Shown piece by piece: positions 13,218-25,168 of a stretch of DNA of 64,000 bases. Position numbers and translations under genes: made by a program. Under the pieces are notes generated by a model that saw only the letters and a program-made list of their open reading frames with translations, was not told where the DNA came from and searched no databases. The DNA is taken from NCBI GenBank assembly GCA_963281155.1, contig CAUJLY010000005.1:930001-994000 (forward strand), read 5' to 3'. Origin of the DNA: Rhabditophanes sp. KR3021. Taxonomy: Eukaryota > Nematoda > Chromadorea > Rhabditida > Alloionematidae. How positions within the stretch are numbered: position 1 is the first letter of the stretch; each line of letters begins with the position of its first letter.

Positions 13218-16200
13218 ATGGCGCGGCGATCTCTACGTCTCCCATCTGCTGCGCTTCTTCAAACTACGGTTCGCTCAAAACCTGAAGGTTCACCTAGGAG
13301 CTACTGGGTTAGTGGAGCGTTAGTGGTTCTAGGAATCATAGCATTTGTCGTCTTAACGACAGTACTCATCAAATGCTCCCATCATTTTTGGGCAGTGGAG
13401 GAGCCTGTTCAAGCTTCAGCCTCCAAGTGGAATGTGATCAAAGACGAAATATCATTAATTGCCGCAAAAAAAATTACCAGTAAGGAAGATTTTAATAAAC
13501 GAACAAAAACAGAAACAGACCAAAATCAAATGAGTGAAATCAGGCCCCAAAAATACCCTACTATCAATGATCACTCAACCCAAATTCATCATACAACAAA
13601 CTCATCTTTCTTGCCAACTGGGCAATTATCATCTCCTGTCAAACCTTACCTTTATGAACTCAGTATAAAAGCTTACCTTTTGGCTTTCCCACATCTCAAT
13701 TTCGGATTATTGAATGACTCTATTTACGGAAGTGTCATCATTTATTTCCACTGTCACGAAGCAACCTCGATCATTCAGTTGAATGCAGAGAACTTGTTTT
13801 TTAGAGGAGATAAGACTGTTTTAAAGAGATTGGGCAAGACTAGAGAAGATGATCATGTACTTGATATAAAGGATCCTACCTTTTCTAATGCCACGTCCAT
13901 TTACATCATCGAAGCCGAGTCCCCACTTGTACCTTCTCATGATTATTCCCTGAGCATAAGCTACCATGCTTATACATCATTAAGCGGATCAACGGGCATG
14001 TTCAAAGTCGAATACAAACCCGACCCAGATAGCTTCAAACATTATATGATGGCAACCCAACTGCAAATGGAACACGCACGCCAACTCTTCCCCTGTTTCG
14101 ACCAACCTAACATGAAAGCCGAAATTCTACTTTCTATCGAACATCCCATAGGAACTCACGTTGTATCCAATGCTCCTGCTCGATCTCGAAAACCTTCGTC
14201 TGCTGACTTTGAAATAACCACTTTCTTCAAAACGCCAAAAATGTCTACTTACTTGTTAGCAATTTTTATATCAGATTTCCCTTACAAAGAAATCTATTAT
14301 AATAATGTCAAAATTCGAATGTATGCTGAACCTCTCAAGATTAATCATGTCCGCCATGCATTGGAATCTGCTAAGAAGATTTTGCATTTTTATGAGAAAT
14401 ACTTTAATATTACGTATCCCTTGCCGAAGTTGGATATTTTCGCTCTACCCAGATTGAAGGTCAGTTAGATTGTTACAAATTTAAATACTTTTTTAAAGGT
14501 CATTGCTATGGAGAATTGGGGAGCAATTGCGTTAAGAAGTGAGAGAGGCATTTACGATCCAGAGGTTCACTCCCCTGAAATTAAGAATAATGTTTTTTCC
14601 ACTTTGGCACATGAAATTGCACATATGTGGTTTGGAAATTTAGGTAGGTCCCAACTTAGTTGCTCATTACCATCTTTTTAGTGACGATGGATAGATGGTT
14701 AGATATTTGGCTGAATGAAGGTTAGTTTGAATTGTTACAATAGATAAGAAACTTTGTTTTAGGTTTCGCTTCAATGATGGCGTTTAGAACAATGGAATCA
14801 GTAGGGACCTCGAAAGCTCTAAGTGACGGCCTCTACTTTTCCGAATTACAAGGCAAGTGTCTCTACGTTGACCAAGATGTCCTCAAAACCCACCCTATCA
14901 AGCCGAAAGAAGATGTAGTGTTCAATGTTGCCAATTACCAACTAAGGATTCTTTACCTAAAAACCGCCATTATTCTTTTCATGACTGAAGAAGTCATCGG
15001 AGCCGACATTTATCGCGAAACAATAAACATCTTCCTCGAAAATTATGCCTACAGAAATGTTCGAAATGAACATTTGTTTGACACAATGGAAGATACCTTT
15101 AGCAAAAAGAAACAAAAATCATACTTTACCACCTGGAATAAGCATGTCTAATTTTATGAATTCGTGGGTCTTGCAGAAAGGAGTTCCTGTTGTTACGGTC
15201 AATAAACTCGAGGATGGGTCAATTCACATGGATCAGTTTTTGTTTAATTCAAGAAATGTTAACGGTGAGAGAACCAAGCCAGAGGAGTTTATTATCCCTG
15301 TTTTCAATTTCAACCCTACTATTAACAAGCATGATATTATTTGGGTGATACCAAATACAACGACGAATATGTTGCCACATCAATATTCGATCCCACTGGA
15401 TCCTCATGCTCGCGGCTACTACCGAATCCTTTATTCAAAAGAAATTTATGAAGAAATCATCAAGAATCTGAAACGTGATCATACTTCTATTTCAATCGCC
15501 TCTCGTGCTCGCTTGATTGACGATGCCTTTGCTTTGGCTGAATTTGGCTACCTTTCATATGAGATTCCCTTTACTTTGATTACTTATATGGTTCGAGAAC
15601 GTGACTATGTTCCATTTGAGACTTTTGAGAAGCATTTAGGGTTCTTGAGTGGTTATGACTATAATGCAACAACAGCTTCTTTGATTGCAAAATTTGCCTT
15701 AATTTTATTTGAACCGGCCTATAAAGAGATCAATGACGGAATTCACGACGAAGATACTTCTTTCGTTAAGTATATGTATCGAAAGCTGATTAAGACTTAC
15801 ATTTGTCACGATGGGAATGGACCTTGCCATGAAGAAAACTTAAAAAAGTACCGTGAAATAAAGATTGCCTGTAAAGATTTATTACTCTCAAATTTAAAAT
15901 GTAACTCCATCCCAGAACAAGATCGCAAAATGGTGTATGTTTCGATGATCAAAAAAGGATCCATGGACGATTTTAACTTTTTCCTGAGCAAATACCATCA
16001 AGAATATTATGAATCCGAAAGGACATTAATGCGCAAAGCATTCGTCTTCATTCCTCGCAAGGAAGAATTAACCAAATATCTGTACAATAGTTTGATTCCA
16101 ACAAACGTCACCGGTCCAATAATATCAGACATCCGTCAATTCGTCAGCGACTTAACACATTCCCCTCACCCTCAATTAATTCGTACCTTTTTCATTGACA

Positions 16201-16466
16201 ATTTTGACCTTCTTTATCTCAAATACAAAAACATCCCGACTCACTTTGCTTACTTCATCCTTTACATCCTCAAGTACTCCTCAACAGAAGAGAAGCAACA
16301 TCAATATTTTTTATTCCACCAAAAATGGAAAGCTGAATTTGTCGAACTTCACTATGAAGCGTACTTTTCTACTATCCAACAGGATTACATGAGAAAAGCT
16401 GAATCTAGGAAGAAGTATACAGCTAAAATCGAGGCTGTCCTAAATAATATAATAAAAAATATGTAA
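13218..16466 (+). CDS. M1-family zinc aminopeptidase (type II membrane protein)
   Basis: Exons are 13218-14459, 14499-14643, 14682-14720 and 14763-16466, with introns of 39, 38 and 42 bp. The product would be about 1042 residues, normal for aminopeptidase N relatives. The ATG at 13218 gives a short basic cytoplasmic tail, then one membrane segment at about residues 30-54 and a lumenal catalytic domain. The exopeptidase motif reads IAMEN (residues 416-420). Zinc ligands are intact: HEIAH at 452-456 and the Glu of WLNEG at 475, the exact HEXXH-X18-E spacing. Expected role: removal of N-terminal residues from peptides outside the cell or in the secretory path. The reading frame shifts by one base near 15114-15118, in a run of five A; deleting one A restores continuity into the conserved FMNSWVLQKGVPVVTV region. 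The gene is convergent with TSR2. Confidence 0.92.
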
Positions 16467-16619
16467 TTAAATGAAGGATTCTTTTATTTGATGGAAAGGA
16501 CTGTTTTGTAAATGATTTTATTTCAATAAAAAAGTGTTTTGTAAAATTATTTATTTCAATAAAACAAATTTTAACAGAGTATAATTAAAACAGCATGATG
16601 TTAATAAATGTGGGGGCAA

Positions 16620-17187
16620 TCAGTTGCGTTTGATTACAGTGAAGCCATCTTCGTCCTCGTAGTTTCCTCCTTTCTTTTTAGGTTCCTTTGGTTCCGACTC
16701 GTCCATCGGTTCCTCCCCCGACTCTTCCCCATCTGACTCCTCGACGTCACTGTCCTCCTGGATTGTGTGCTGTGGTTTTCCCTTTTGAGCCTTCATCTTG
16801 TAGATATCATTTACCCTGGCCTCTAGCGTTGAAATTTTCGATTCATCTTTGCTCTTTACTGCTTTTGCGTAATCGAGGATCTCCTTCGCATAGATTCCAG
16901 TCGACCCATCATCCACGACAAAATCAAAGTCGTAATTCAGCACATTTTCAATCCAATCAACAAAATCTGCCACCTCATAACTTTTTTCTTTAACAGCATA
17001 CTCAGCACAAATTTCCTTTAACCTAAACAAATAAAATGAGTTGCAGTTAAATCTAAACGTACCATTCAACTTTTTCGACTGTATCTGATCCACCAACTGA
17101 TTGCGATACAATGAAATCTATAACCTCCCAGCATTTGAAGACTAGGGAGACGTGTTTTTCTATTAATGTTTCTATCTGATCAGACAT
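16620..17187 (-). CDS. tsr-2: Pre-rRNA processing protein TSR2 homologue
   Basis: Exon 1 (17187-17063) and exon 2 (17022-16620) flank a 40-bp intron in phase 2 and encode 175 residues. The core VEWLKEICAEYAVKEKSY followed by DFVVDDGST matches the WGG/TSR2 domain, including its hallmark acidic VDDGS motif. The C-terminal third is very acidic (repeated E/D/S) and ends in a Lys-rich GGNYEDEDGFTVIKRN segment. In yeast and humans TSR2 escorts ribosomal protein eS26 into the nucleus and onto pre-40S particles, so the same role is inferred here. The gene is head-to-head with the DC-STAMP gene (134 bp between start codons) and tail-to-tail with the aminopeptidase. The gene symbol is used in the general sense. 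Confidence 0.85.
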
Positions 17188-17320
17188 AATGCTTTTGGAT
17201 GCTTTGATTTGCCACTAGTAATTTAATAAAATTTAAAAAGTTTCCTCATACGCAACCCCAACTGTAATTCAAATTTTCTTTGCAGGACCTACCGCCATTC
17301 AAAAAGTAAACGTTTGTTAC
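17188..17320. promoter_or_regulatory. Shared head-to-head promoter of TSR2 and DC-STAMP gene
   Basis: Only 133 bp separate the two divergent start codons, so any core promoters must lie here. A strong splice acceptor (TTTCTTTGCAG, ending at 17285) precedes the DC-STAMP ATG by about 35 nt and could receive a trans-spliced leader. Confidence 0.4.
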
Positions 17321-19814
17321 ATGAAACTAGGATGCAAATTTCTAGCAAAACACAGGCAATGCCGAATCTTTAGTCACTACCTATTCCAGGGTTTAATCAT
17401 GTCTTATACAGACATCATCACAGCCCGCCGAAGATGCCTCCAAGCCATACGCAAATTCGAAATATCAAAGCAAAACAGCAAACGCAAACAGGAAGGAGAG
17501 AAAGAAATGTTGTCAGAGTATTCATCTTTTCAACTGCTTCTCCGAAAGATCTTTCCCTTTTTAGGAAAAGAACATGATTATGGTGCCAGTAATTGGTATG
17601 AAAACATATTTGTTGATGGAACAAGGTAAAATTAGACCAATCTATTGTTTAAGTCAACTTAGTTTAGGCAAAACTCATTCTGCAACATTCTTCTCTTCTT
17701 CGCCATGACTCAAGTCATTGGTCTTTTTATATTGACCATCACTCTTCTCAAGTACGCAATATTCCCTCAAAGAGCTGGTGTCTTGATAGGTATAACTGTC
17801 CAAGTGATAACGTCCTTTGCTATTTGGTGCAAACATATCAGATGCATCATTTTGTTATCTATGCCTGCTTTTTTTACAAGCAAAGTCAGGCAGATTATTG
17901 TGGTGTTTATTATCTTGTGGACATTTCAGTCTAGTGCCATGAATATCACATCCAATTTGCAGACTATGGCGGAGGGAGTTTCGTGTGTTCAGAATAGAGT
18001 TATTTCAACTGTTAATGAAGTCTTTGGAAATGCTAATGACGCACTTGGGCAGGTAAAGTTTTAGTTTGAAGGCAAAATTAAATGAATGCTTCAGCAAACA
18101 ATTGACGAAGTTATTGAAATCGTCAAGACCCTTCTTTCCCCAATGGAAACATTCAAGAAAAACATCGCAGGTCTTTTGGACATGGTGAAAAAGGTAACGA
18201 ATCTCTTCACCGGTCAAAGTTCCCTCTTCAAAGCAGTAGAAGATGTGTGTGATCAAACAGCAGCAGGTCCCGAAGCAAGGGTAAGTATCACAAAAAATTA
18301 CCAGATCATAATGTTTGTAGTGCCGTCGTTTTGTCAACGAATCCATCACTGACTGCCAAACCATCATGTGGGATCCTCTTTGCTACCCCATCAACATCCT
18401 CTACACTTCCTGCAATGCCCTTGCAATGGCTGTGTCTCGTTGCAACTTTCCTGCTTCAGTAATGACCTTCGTCAAGTCAGGTGTCAACAGCATCATTAAC
18501 TCGGCCACCAACGAGACAATCTCCAACATCAAAGATAATGGGAAGTTTTCTATTTTTGGAGAGATGAGTGAAATGGCTATGGAGGCGCTACAAGGACAGA
18601 CCATGGTTCGTGATTTTGGACTGAATTTTACAAACGAATACAAGCCCGACTTTCAGAGTCAAGTTGATTTGGGAAAGGTGCAAGAGATTATTAAGAAGGA
18701 ATTTGAGGCTTTTGTGTGGTTTAGTCAAAAATTGGAATTGTTTTTGAATTCTGGTCTTTATTTTTTGATCTTCGAAGGGTTTGCTTGGTCTACTTGGTAT
18801 TTGTTTAAATTTTTAATCTCCGAAAAGAAGGATAATCATTATATCGGGGAAGCCTTCATTAAATATGACGTTCAAAGAGAAATCCAAGGAATGAGTTGTT
18901 TGTTGCCTCTACTGCCGAAAGAAAAGCTACAATATATTAGATTCTACCAAAAAAAAATGGTCAAAGATGAACGGAGATGGACTTACTACAGAATAGCAAT
19001 GACTTTATTTGGTGGTGTTGTTCCTTTCTTCATCATTACAATAGACATAACTCTTTACAACTGCTTCGAAATGATTTTTCACTTCTTGACAGATGACACT
19101 TTTTTTGAGTTTCCCAGTTTGTATAAGTTTAAAATTGGTGGCAATGGAATGTTCGCAAATTTGATCAATAAGATTCTCGCTATTTTTGAGCCATTAAGTG
19201 AAGCTACTCAGAAGAAGGATAATATGTGGACTCGATGTATGACAGAACCTAGTCCACCGGATTATTTTTTATTTGAAAGAATGTTTTACTTGTTTCTGTT
19301 TGGGTTGCTTTTATGCCCAATGGAGTCGTATTTTAAAAGGTTTAGACATGTTGTCGCCGAATCTTTCTTTAAAAATCGCAGAAAAGCAAGATTGATATGG
19401 CTGTACAATGAAATCCTAGAAAATCGTCGAAATTCCATCCAACAAGGAATGGTGGCATCTCGTGGAATGGATCAACAAATGAAATTGATCAAAGATCACA
19501 AAGGAGCCGGTCCCAAACGCAATCTAGTAAATCGTGCCTTGCCAGTTTTATCAAAAGACACGTACGCGTGTACCAAATGTGCTCGTGGTGATTTAAGAAT
19601 ATCAGATGGACATAACACAAGAATCTGTGTTAATTGTCATGCAGTTTACTGTGTCGACTGTTACACAATTAGGAAAAGATGCATTGACTGCAATTATACT
19701 CTACAGATTATGTCTAGTAAGATTGAATTTTATATGGATAGCAGTGGAGATGAAAGTGAAAATTCAGTCTCGTCTCTCTCAACATCCTCCGTGAGCGATC
19801 AAGCAAATTTATAA
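17321..19814 (+). CDS. DC-STAMP domain sperm membrane protein (SPE-42/SPE-49 type)
   Basis: Exons 17321-17625, 17668-18052, 18095-18280 and 18321-19814 have introns of 42, 42 and 40 bp and give about 789 residues, close to SPE-42 and SPE-49. Several membrane segments are visible (for example in NILLFFAMTQVIGLFILTI, VVFIILWTF and LFGLLLC). A long extracellular loop carries conserved cysteines (ARCRRF, DCQTIMWDPLCYP, TSCNAL, SRCNF). The DC-STAMP region spans about residues 560-680. The C-terminus (about 706-755) has a RING-like set of C-x2-C pairs: ACTKC, CVNCHAVYCVDC and CIDC. In C. elegans these paralogues are sperm proteins needed for fusion with the oocyte. I cannot tell which paralogue this is; the family call is secure. 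Confidence 0.9.
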
Positions 19815-19909
19815 AATGAATTCAATAAGAAAGTTTTTTATTGATATTATAATACATTTATTACATTCTATTTAGTTTATCTCCAAATAAAGTGTCTATT
19901 AGGTGATAA

Positions 19910-20278
19910 CTAATCGTCTCGTAACAAAACGGTCAACGATGCTTTTCCAAATTTGGGATGTAAAATGGCATCGCCAATATACTCTCCGAAATCATTCTCA
20001 GTGACTGGGTCTATGACTAACAAACCATCCTTAGTCAGTTTAGCATTCGAATTCAACTTAGATTTGAAGTCTCCAGTCCACGGCCCATTCTGAAAGTCCG
20101 AAGCATACAGGTGTTCCTCCTCCAAATCATTGTTTATTCGATAGAGCGTTAACTCCTTGGCAGTAGCACCAAAGTCAAAATAAACAGCCTCACCCAATCT
20201 TGCAAAATACTGAACAGACCTGCAATTTCCGCCATTTATCAATAAAAAGGCAACAACAAGGATAGACACAAACTTCAT
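19910..20278 (-). CDS. Secreted single Ig-like domain protein
   Basis: A single exon encodes 122 residues, starting with a signal peptide (MKFVSILVVAFLLINGGNC). The mature part reads like a V-type immunoglobulin fold: an early strand with GEAVYFDFG, then LTKDGLLVIDPVTENDFGEY, the classic L-x-I-x-x-V-x-x-x-D-x-G-x-Y signature of strands E-F, and a final G strand KASLTVLL. Both canonical disulfide cysteines are missing: the Tyr-x-Cys of strand F is YIGD and the B-strand position is not Cys. Nematodes have many small secreted Ig-like proteins of this sort. It is convergent with the DC-STAMP gene, 95 bp apart. The function is unknown. Confidence 0.75.
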   Translation of the reverse strand: MKFVSILVVAFLLINGGNCRSVQYFARLGEAVYFDFGATAKELTLYRINNDLEEEHLYASDFQNGPWTGDFKSKLNSNAKLTKDGLLVIDPVTENDFGEYIGDAILHPKFGKASLTVLLRDD

Positions 20279-20866
20279 AATATATTCTTCCTAAACTACA
20301 AACAGGAAAAAATCAAACAGCCCCAATTGCAATTTAAAATTTAGTCAACCAAAAAACTACTCCACACAATTTAAAAAAGTCACAAAAGATTTTTGCCTTT
20401 ATACAACACACACCTACACATCTCTAAACAGGATTTGCGTTAAGCATAATTAATTTGATTGGATGGACGGTCGACAGCACTGCGCACCTTTTAAAATATT
20501 ATTGTGTTAAATTAAGTCTTTTAGGTTGGAGCGTGGGATGATTGATGTACAGAATGTGGTCAATGATGATCTCGTCCATGCATCTCACTAAGGAACATGC
20601 TTTTTAAGAGGTTTTTTTGTTTTTTTGTTAATAAAGTTGATGGAGCATTTATTTGTTTCGGTACTTCCCCTGGGGAATATCTTGAAACGACTTTCTTAAG
20701 GCTTCTTGGAGAGGGGTAGCTTTAGGTTAGTAATTTTGTTTCAAAATGAATATAGCAAATGGTGTTTTTAGTCTTTTCTGGAGATTCTTCGTTGTGTTTC
20801 TTTATTGCATATTTAGTTCTATTTTATTTGGCTAATTTTTACTTTCCTTTTAGATTGTTTAATATA
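20279..20866. other. Intergenic upstream of HCCS
   Basis: I see no gene. A splice-acceptor-like TTTCCTTTTAG lies 13 nt before the HCCS ATG and may be a trans-splice site. The 5' half also holds the upstream region of the Ig-like gene on the other strand. Confidence 0.5.
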
Positions 20867-21683
20867 ATGGGTTGGTTTTGGGGAAGTTCAGAGAGTGTTG
20901 TAAAGGCGGAAGGTGGTTGTCCTGTTGAAAGGACTGATAATGTGCTGTATGTCTCTGAGTGCCCTTCTGCTGCTGGAAAAGGCGGATGTCCAGTGAAGAA
21001 AGACCCTTTAAATGGAGAAGAAAATCCAAATCAAAAGCCTGCAGTAGATCAGCCCTTTCCTCTCCCGACTGCTCGCGTAACCTCCTCGATTCCTAAAGCT
21101 GGAACGGAAAATGACGAAAAATGGCAATATCCATCCCCACAGATGTTCTGGAATGCTATGTTGAGAAAAGGATGGAACTGGAAGGAAGAAAAGATGTCAC
21201 AGGTAGATATGGAAAGGCTAATATCTATTCATAATGCCAATAACGAAGAAGCTTGGCAAGAGATCTTAAAATGGGAGAATATGCTTCACCCGTATGTTGA
21301 ACCAAATTAGTAGTTAGTAATTATTGCCTTTTAGTGAATGCCCCACACCAAAACTTAGGAGCTTTAAGGGCAATGCCAAAAAACTGTCACCAAAAGCAAG
21401 AGTCCGCTCATGGATGGGCTATGAATTACCTTTCGATAGACACGACTGGATCGTAGACAGATGTGGAATTTCTGATGTTCACTACATCATTGACTATTAT
21501 GATGCCGGCCCAGTTGACACTGAAACCAAATTATTCACTGGTCTCGATGTTAGACCTTCATTGGATTCTTTTACTAATATGGTTGACAGAATGAAGGTTG
21601 CATCTATGAGATTTCAAGTCGAATATTTGGGTATTACTCCTAAATTACCAGATCATCTAAAAGCAGAGGGTGGACATCATTGA
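20867..21683 (+). CDS. cchl-1: Holocytochrome c-type synthase (cytochrome c heme lyase)
   Basis: Two exons, 20867-21291 and 21335-21683, with a 43-bp intron in phase 2, encode 257 residues, close to the human 268. The N-terminus has two Cys-Pro heme-binding motifs (GGCPV, twice) and a third ECP after the splice junction. The conserved core is easy to recognise: [18 protein letters not shown], then [20 protein letters not shown] and the DVRPSLDSF segment. The enzyme sits in the mitochondrial intermembrane space, on the inner membrane, and attaches heme covalently to apocytochromes c and c1. I chose the ATG at 20867 because it gives the family N-terminus (MGWFWGSS) and follows an acceptor-like TTTTAG. 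An AATAAA signal lies about 100 bp downstream. Confidence 0.95.
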
Positions 21684-22427
21684 ATAGTAATAATTTTTTG
21701 TTATATTATAGTAGGTTTATAGTGTTGGCGAGAAATAGACTTAGTTATTATTAGTCATGTGCCTTTTTAATTGTAATACTTTATTAAAATAAAGATTTGA
21801 AAATGTTTTGCTATTTATCTATATTTCTTATTAATAATGAGATGATAACGATATATGGAAATCCATAATGAAAAATTACCAGCTTAAAAAACATTTATAC
21901 AAGAGTTAGCGACCTGGTCATGGAGTAATTACAGCTTGGCCTAAACTGCGACAGTCATAAACAAAGAAATAAGCGGCAATATCATTATTACATATCTACA
22001 TAGTCAATAGATAACAACAATACATACTTAATATGCACATTAATAGTCATGATCAAAATTGGCTTCTTTAAGAGGTACAATGAACTTATTTTTAAAAAGT
22101 ACTCCTCAACTTCTTTTTTAAACATATTAGCGTCAAAGTAATTTCTATTGAGTCTATAATTGATAACACAGGGTTTGGGAAATTATTAATACATGATAAA
22201 ACAATAATTCTCTTCTATTTAATTCTCAGAGCCCATATTTTAACTACTCAATTTTTTATATATTCCTGACTTATTCTTTTTGAATATTCTTCCATTTTTA
22301 CTTCTGGATGTATAACTGTGATTGGCTGAACAGTCAATAATTAATCTTTGTAAGTTATCACACAGACGGGTATTGAAAAAGTTTATTAAGCAAATTTGAA
22401 GGAGAAATATAGGCAAATTAAATAATG
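21684..22427. other. Intergenic between HCCS and SKP1-like
   Basis: This holds the 3' ends of two convergent genes. A short minus-strand stretch near 22070-22190 reads like coding sequence in changing frames (for example FKKEVEEYFLK) but is too broken to call. Nothing else is seen. Confidence 0.5.
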
Positions 22428-22984
22428 TTACTCATTTGGATCATCAATATCCATCTCGTGTTTCTTCTCAGCGATGTCTTCAGGATCGAAATCGTTCTCA
22501 AGACCCCACATTTCACGAATCTTTTCAGGGTCATGAAGACGCAATGTTTCGGAGACAAAATCGGTTGCGGCTGTGAAAAGATCTTTCATATCCAAATAGT
22601 TGGCAGCCAAGATCAATTCAAAAATGACCAATCTTTTGTCATTAACAAATTTGTCGTTAAATTCGGCAAGTTCATCCTGGACTGCTTCAAATTCAGTCTC
22701 ATTCTCAAACTTTTCTAGAGCCTTCTGGTTGGCTTCGGCCCACTCGATAACTGCTTTTAGAATGTGGCCAGAACAGTTATTCAACTCGATTCTCTCAATA
22801 TCAAGTGGCTGTTCGGAGTCTAAATCAATTCCAAGGTCTAGAAATAATTAATAAAGACAATTGAAAATAAAAGCTTACCACTGACCATTTGAGACAAAGT
22901 GCCGGATTGTTTGACGACATTACCAGTAAGGTCGTACTCGACTTTATCGACACTCATGACAGGAAGTGTGCAGGTAGAACTCAT
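22428..22984 (-). CDS. SKP1-related protein (SCF ubiquitin ligase adaptor, SKR family)
   Basis: Exon 1 (22984-22879) and exon 2 (22837-22428) are separated by a 41-bp intron in phase 1 and give 171 residues (human SKP1 has 163). The N-terminal POZ-like half is recognisable but divergent (YDLTGNVVKQSGTLSQMV). The C-terminal half keeps the family signature: a helix with IFELILAANYLDMKDLFTAA, followed by ETLRLHDPEKIREMWGLEND. SKP1 proteins bridge cullin-1 and F-box proteins, and nematodes have many diverged SKR copies. This is probably such a paralogue rather than the most conserved SKP1, because its N-terminus lacks typical SKP1 residues and its tail (AEKKHEMDIDDPNE) differs from the usual one. 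Confidence 0.88.
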
Positions 22985-23593
22985 AACTCTATTAATGAAA
23001 GTAATCAATAAGGAAGTGATTTTATGAGGAAAAACTTTGTTTATATACAAGCTTCTAATCTATGGGCGTGTTCCAAACCTGCAGATACACATAATCCAAG
23101 TAAGAAAACAAGCATTTGTTTTACAAAAGGAGTTATCTTAATCTATCTAATGGGTCGGAGCTTGTTTATGTGTGCTATAACTCATTATATTAGCCGATAA
23201 TTAATTAGATAGATTAGACTGGCATCCGATATTTTGTTAACTTTTGAGCTAGATTAGTTGAAATTGGACGAATCAACAACTTCAGTTTATAGAGAACAAC
23301 ATTATATAAATGTCTCTCTGTTTTGTGTAAATGGACGTTGATTATTACGCAGAATTTAAAAATTAAAACTATAGGTGTCATTTCACTACAAATATTTTTG
23401 AAATCAAATTGAAGAACATAATTATATAGAAGCTGTACAATGTGTATATTTATTGCAGAAATGATTGAATGTAAATTAAAATATCAGAAATTTGCTGGAC
23501 CTTTGCAACGGTTCTTGTAGTTAGTAATACTTTCTATAAAGTGGCATCACTTCAGTAAGTGTTTCTTTAAGTATAAGAAAATTAGTTGTCAAG
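22985..23593. other. Intergenic, nothing recognised
   Basis: Upstream region of the SKP1-like gene and downstream flank of a pseudogene. An acceptor-like TAATAG lies 4 nt before the SKP1-like ATG. No other structure is seen. Confidence 0.5.
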
Positions 23594-24349
23594 TCAATTA
23601 CATTTTGACATAAGTCTTGGTGGTTGCTCAGTGAATAATGACGTGTAAACGGAATGGTTAATCGAAACATTATTCATAGTCTGAAAATCGCCCAAATTCC
23701 TTACACGATTATTACTGTTGAAATCAATGCTTAGGCGTTTTTTGATCTGGGAAATTCCATTGTAGAGATTGGTCCCAAGGCTTTGTTTCTCAGTTGATCT
23801 CATTTGAAAGTGTGAGGGAATATCGTTCCGGTGACTCCAACTACTGGGTCTTCATTGCATTTCTTCACTTTCCTTCTCTTGAATCATTTTTTCAACATAT
23901 TTGGAGTGAAAGTCGAGTACATAAAACAAGTTTTTAACGACAGTTCCGTCATCTTTAGGAGACAAAGTTGTTTCCATAGTGTCTTTCTTGGCTTCAGTTG
24001 CTGGCACGTTCAGCTTGATCTTAACCGAATTTCAGATTTGGCAACTTTGACAACTGTGCCCCAAGTGTTGTCCAAGGCAAAAACTTGAACTAGGTTGGCA
24101 TTGCCTTGAAACTCATACAAAATGGAACCATAATTTGGTTGGCATAATCTCATTCCGGTCATATTTGAAGAAAAGTTGTCTTTCTTGTAGAACCATCGAT
24201 AAACTGAATCTCCAGAATACGTTGTCTTTGGTTTCTGAAGCATCCATTTTAAGCGATACTTGAGAACTTGGTCCATCAAATAAGAAAGCCATCCGTGATT
24301 GCTTGAGTTGGTGGAATAGATGTGTACAACCAATCAATAGTGGACTCAT
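23594..24349 (-). pseudogene. Pseudogene with at least four frame changes
   Basis: Protein-like sequence runs continuously on this strand but only if the frame is changed near 24220, 24020, 23850 and 23805. Pieces in order include AFLFDGPSSQVSLKMDASET, then YRWFYKKDNFSSNMTGMRLC and FALDNTWGTVVKVAKSE, then VKNLFYVLDFHSKYVEKMI, then DPVVGVTGTIFPHTF, then YNGISQIKKRLSIDFNSN. No GT-AG pairs of normal length sit at the breaks, so they are indels rather than introns. I do not recognise the parent family. The absence of any intron over 750 bp could mean a processed copy, but that is only a guess. The breaks do not all fall in long homopolymers, which argues against pure sequencing error. Confidence 0.65.
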
Positions 24350-25168
24350 TTAATAGTAATATTATAAGCAACGAATCCACTCAAATATGAATATTATAGT
24401 CCAAAGAAATATGACCTGTTAATAATTGGTGTCTATGAACTGCCAAGAAACAGCTGGAGATAAACTTAATTTGTCCAATATGTAAATTAGCGATATCATA
24501 TAAATGCATAAAGCTAGATTTAAAATTTGGCAGTGATACACATTCAATTCACTGCTCTTAAAACTGTGCGTAAAATTTAGAAGTTTATTTTAATGAAAAT
24601 TTTGTAAAAGATCATAATGATTTTAATCGTGAATATTAGAACATTAAAATGTTATACGTTAAAATATTTGTAGTTGGGTTCTTGATAATTCTGCTTTAAA
24701 CAAACCGACCGATTCTTTTAAATACTATTAGAATCTTAAAGAGGCAGTTGCGATGTATTTTTTGACTAACGATACTTTTCCTTGTTAATTTCATTAGGAT
24801 AATATATATTAAACTGTTATAATGGGTTATTCAATCTATCATTGTACTACCTGATTATGTTTTTACTAACATCTTTGAGAAACAAACAAATTTTAAAGGG
24901 ACTTAACGAAAAGTTTATTTGAAAATATAAGGATACGGAAAAGCAATTATAAAAATAATTAGTTACGTTTAACTATAAAAATAAGTCTCTAGGAAGCATA
25001 AATGATATGATGACAGTATAATAAAACAATGAATACGTTTCAATTTAAACTATTAAGATTTTTGATTAACAAAATAATTAATTCGATATTTAGAAACCAT
25101 TTAGTTGAAATTTTATTCAAAAATAAGTAACTACAATTGCTGATATTGCATTTTCGTCCAGTTAAAAT
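24350..25168. other. Intergenic, nothing recognised
   Basis: Highly AT-rich with no coherent open frame, repeat or RNA-like feature that I can see. An AATAAA for the following small gene lies at about 25114-25119 (minus strand). Confidence 0.5.

Noticed and set aside
15075..15141. A 67-bp GT-AG intron in the aminopeptidase that would also restore the frame
   Set aside because: It would remove a helix (HLFDTMEDTF) that matches the family; a one-base insertion in the A5 run explains the data better.
22070..22190. Minus-strand coding-like scraps between HCCS and SKP1-like gene
   Set aside because: Too short and too broken to tell from chance; no family recognised.
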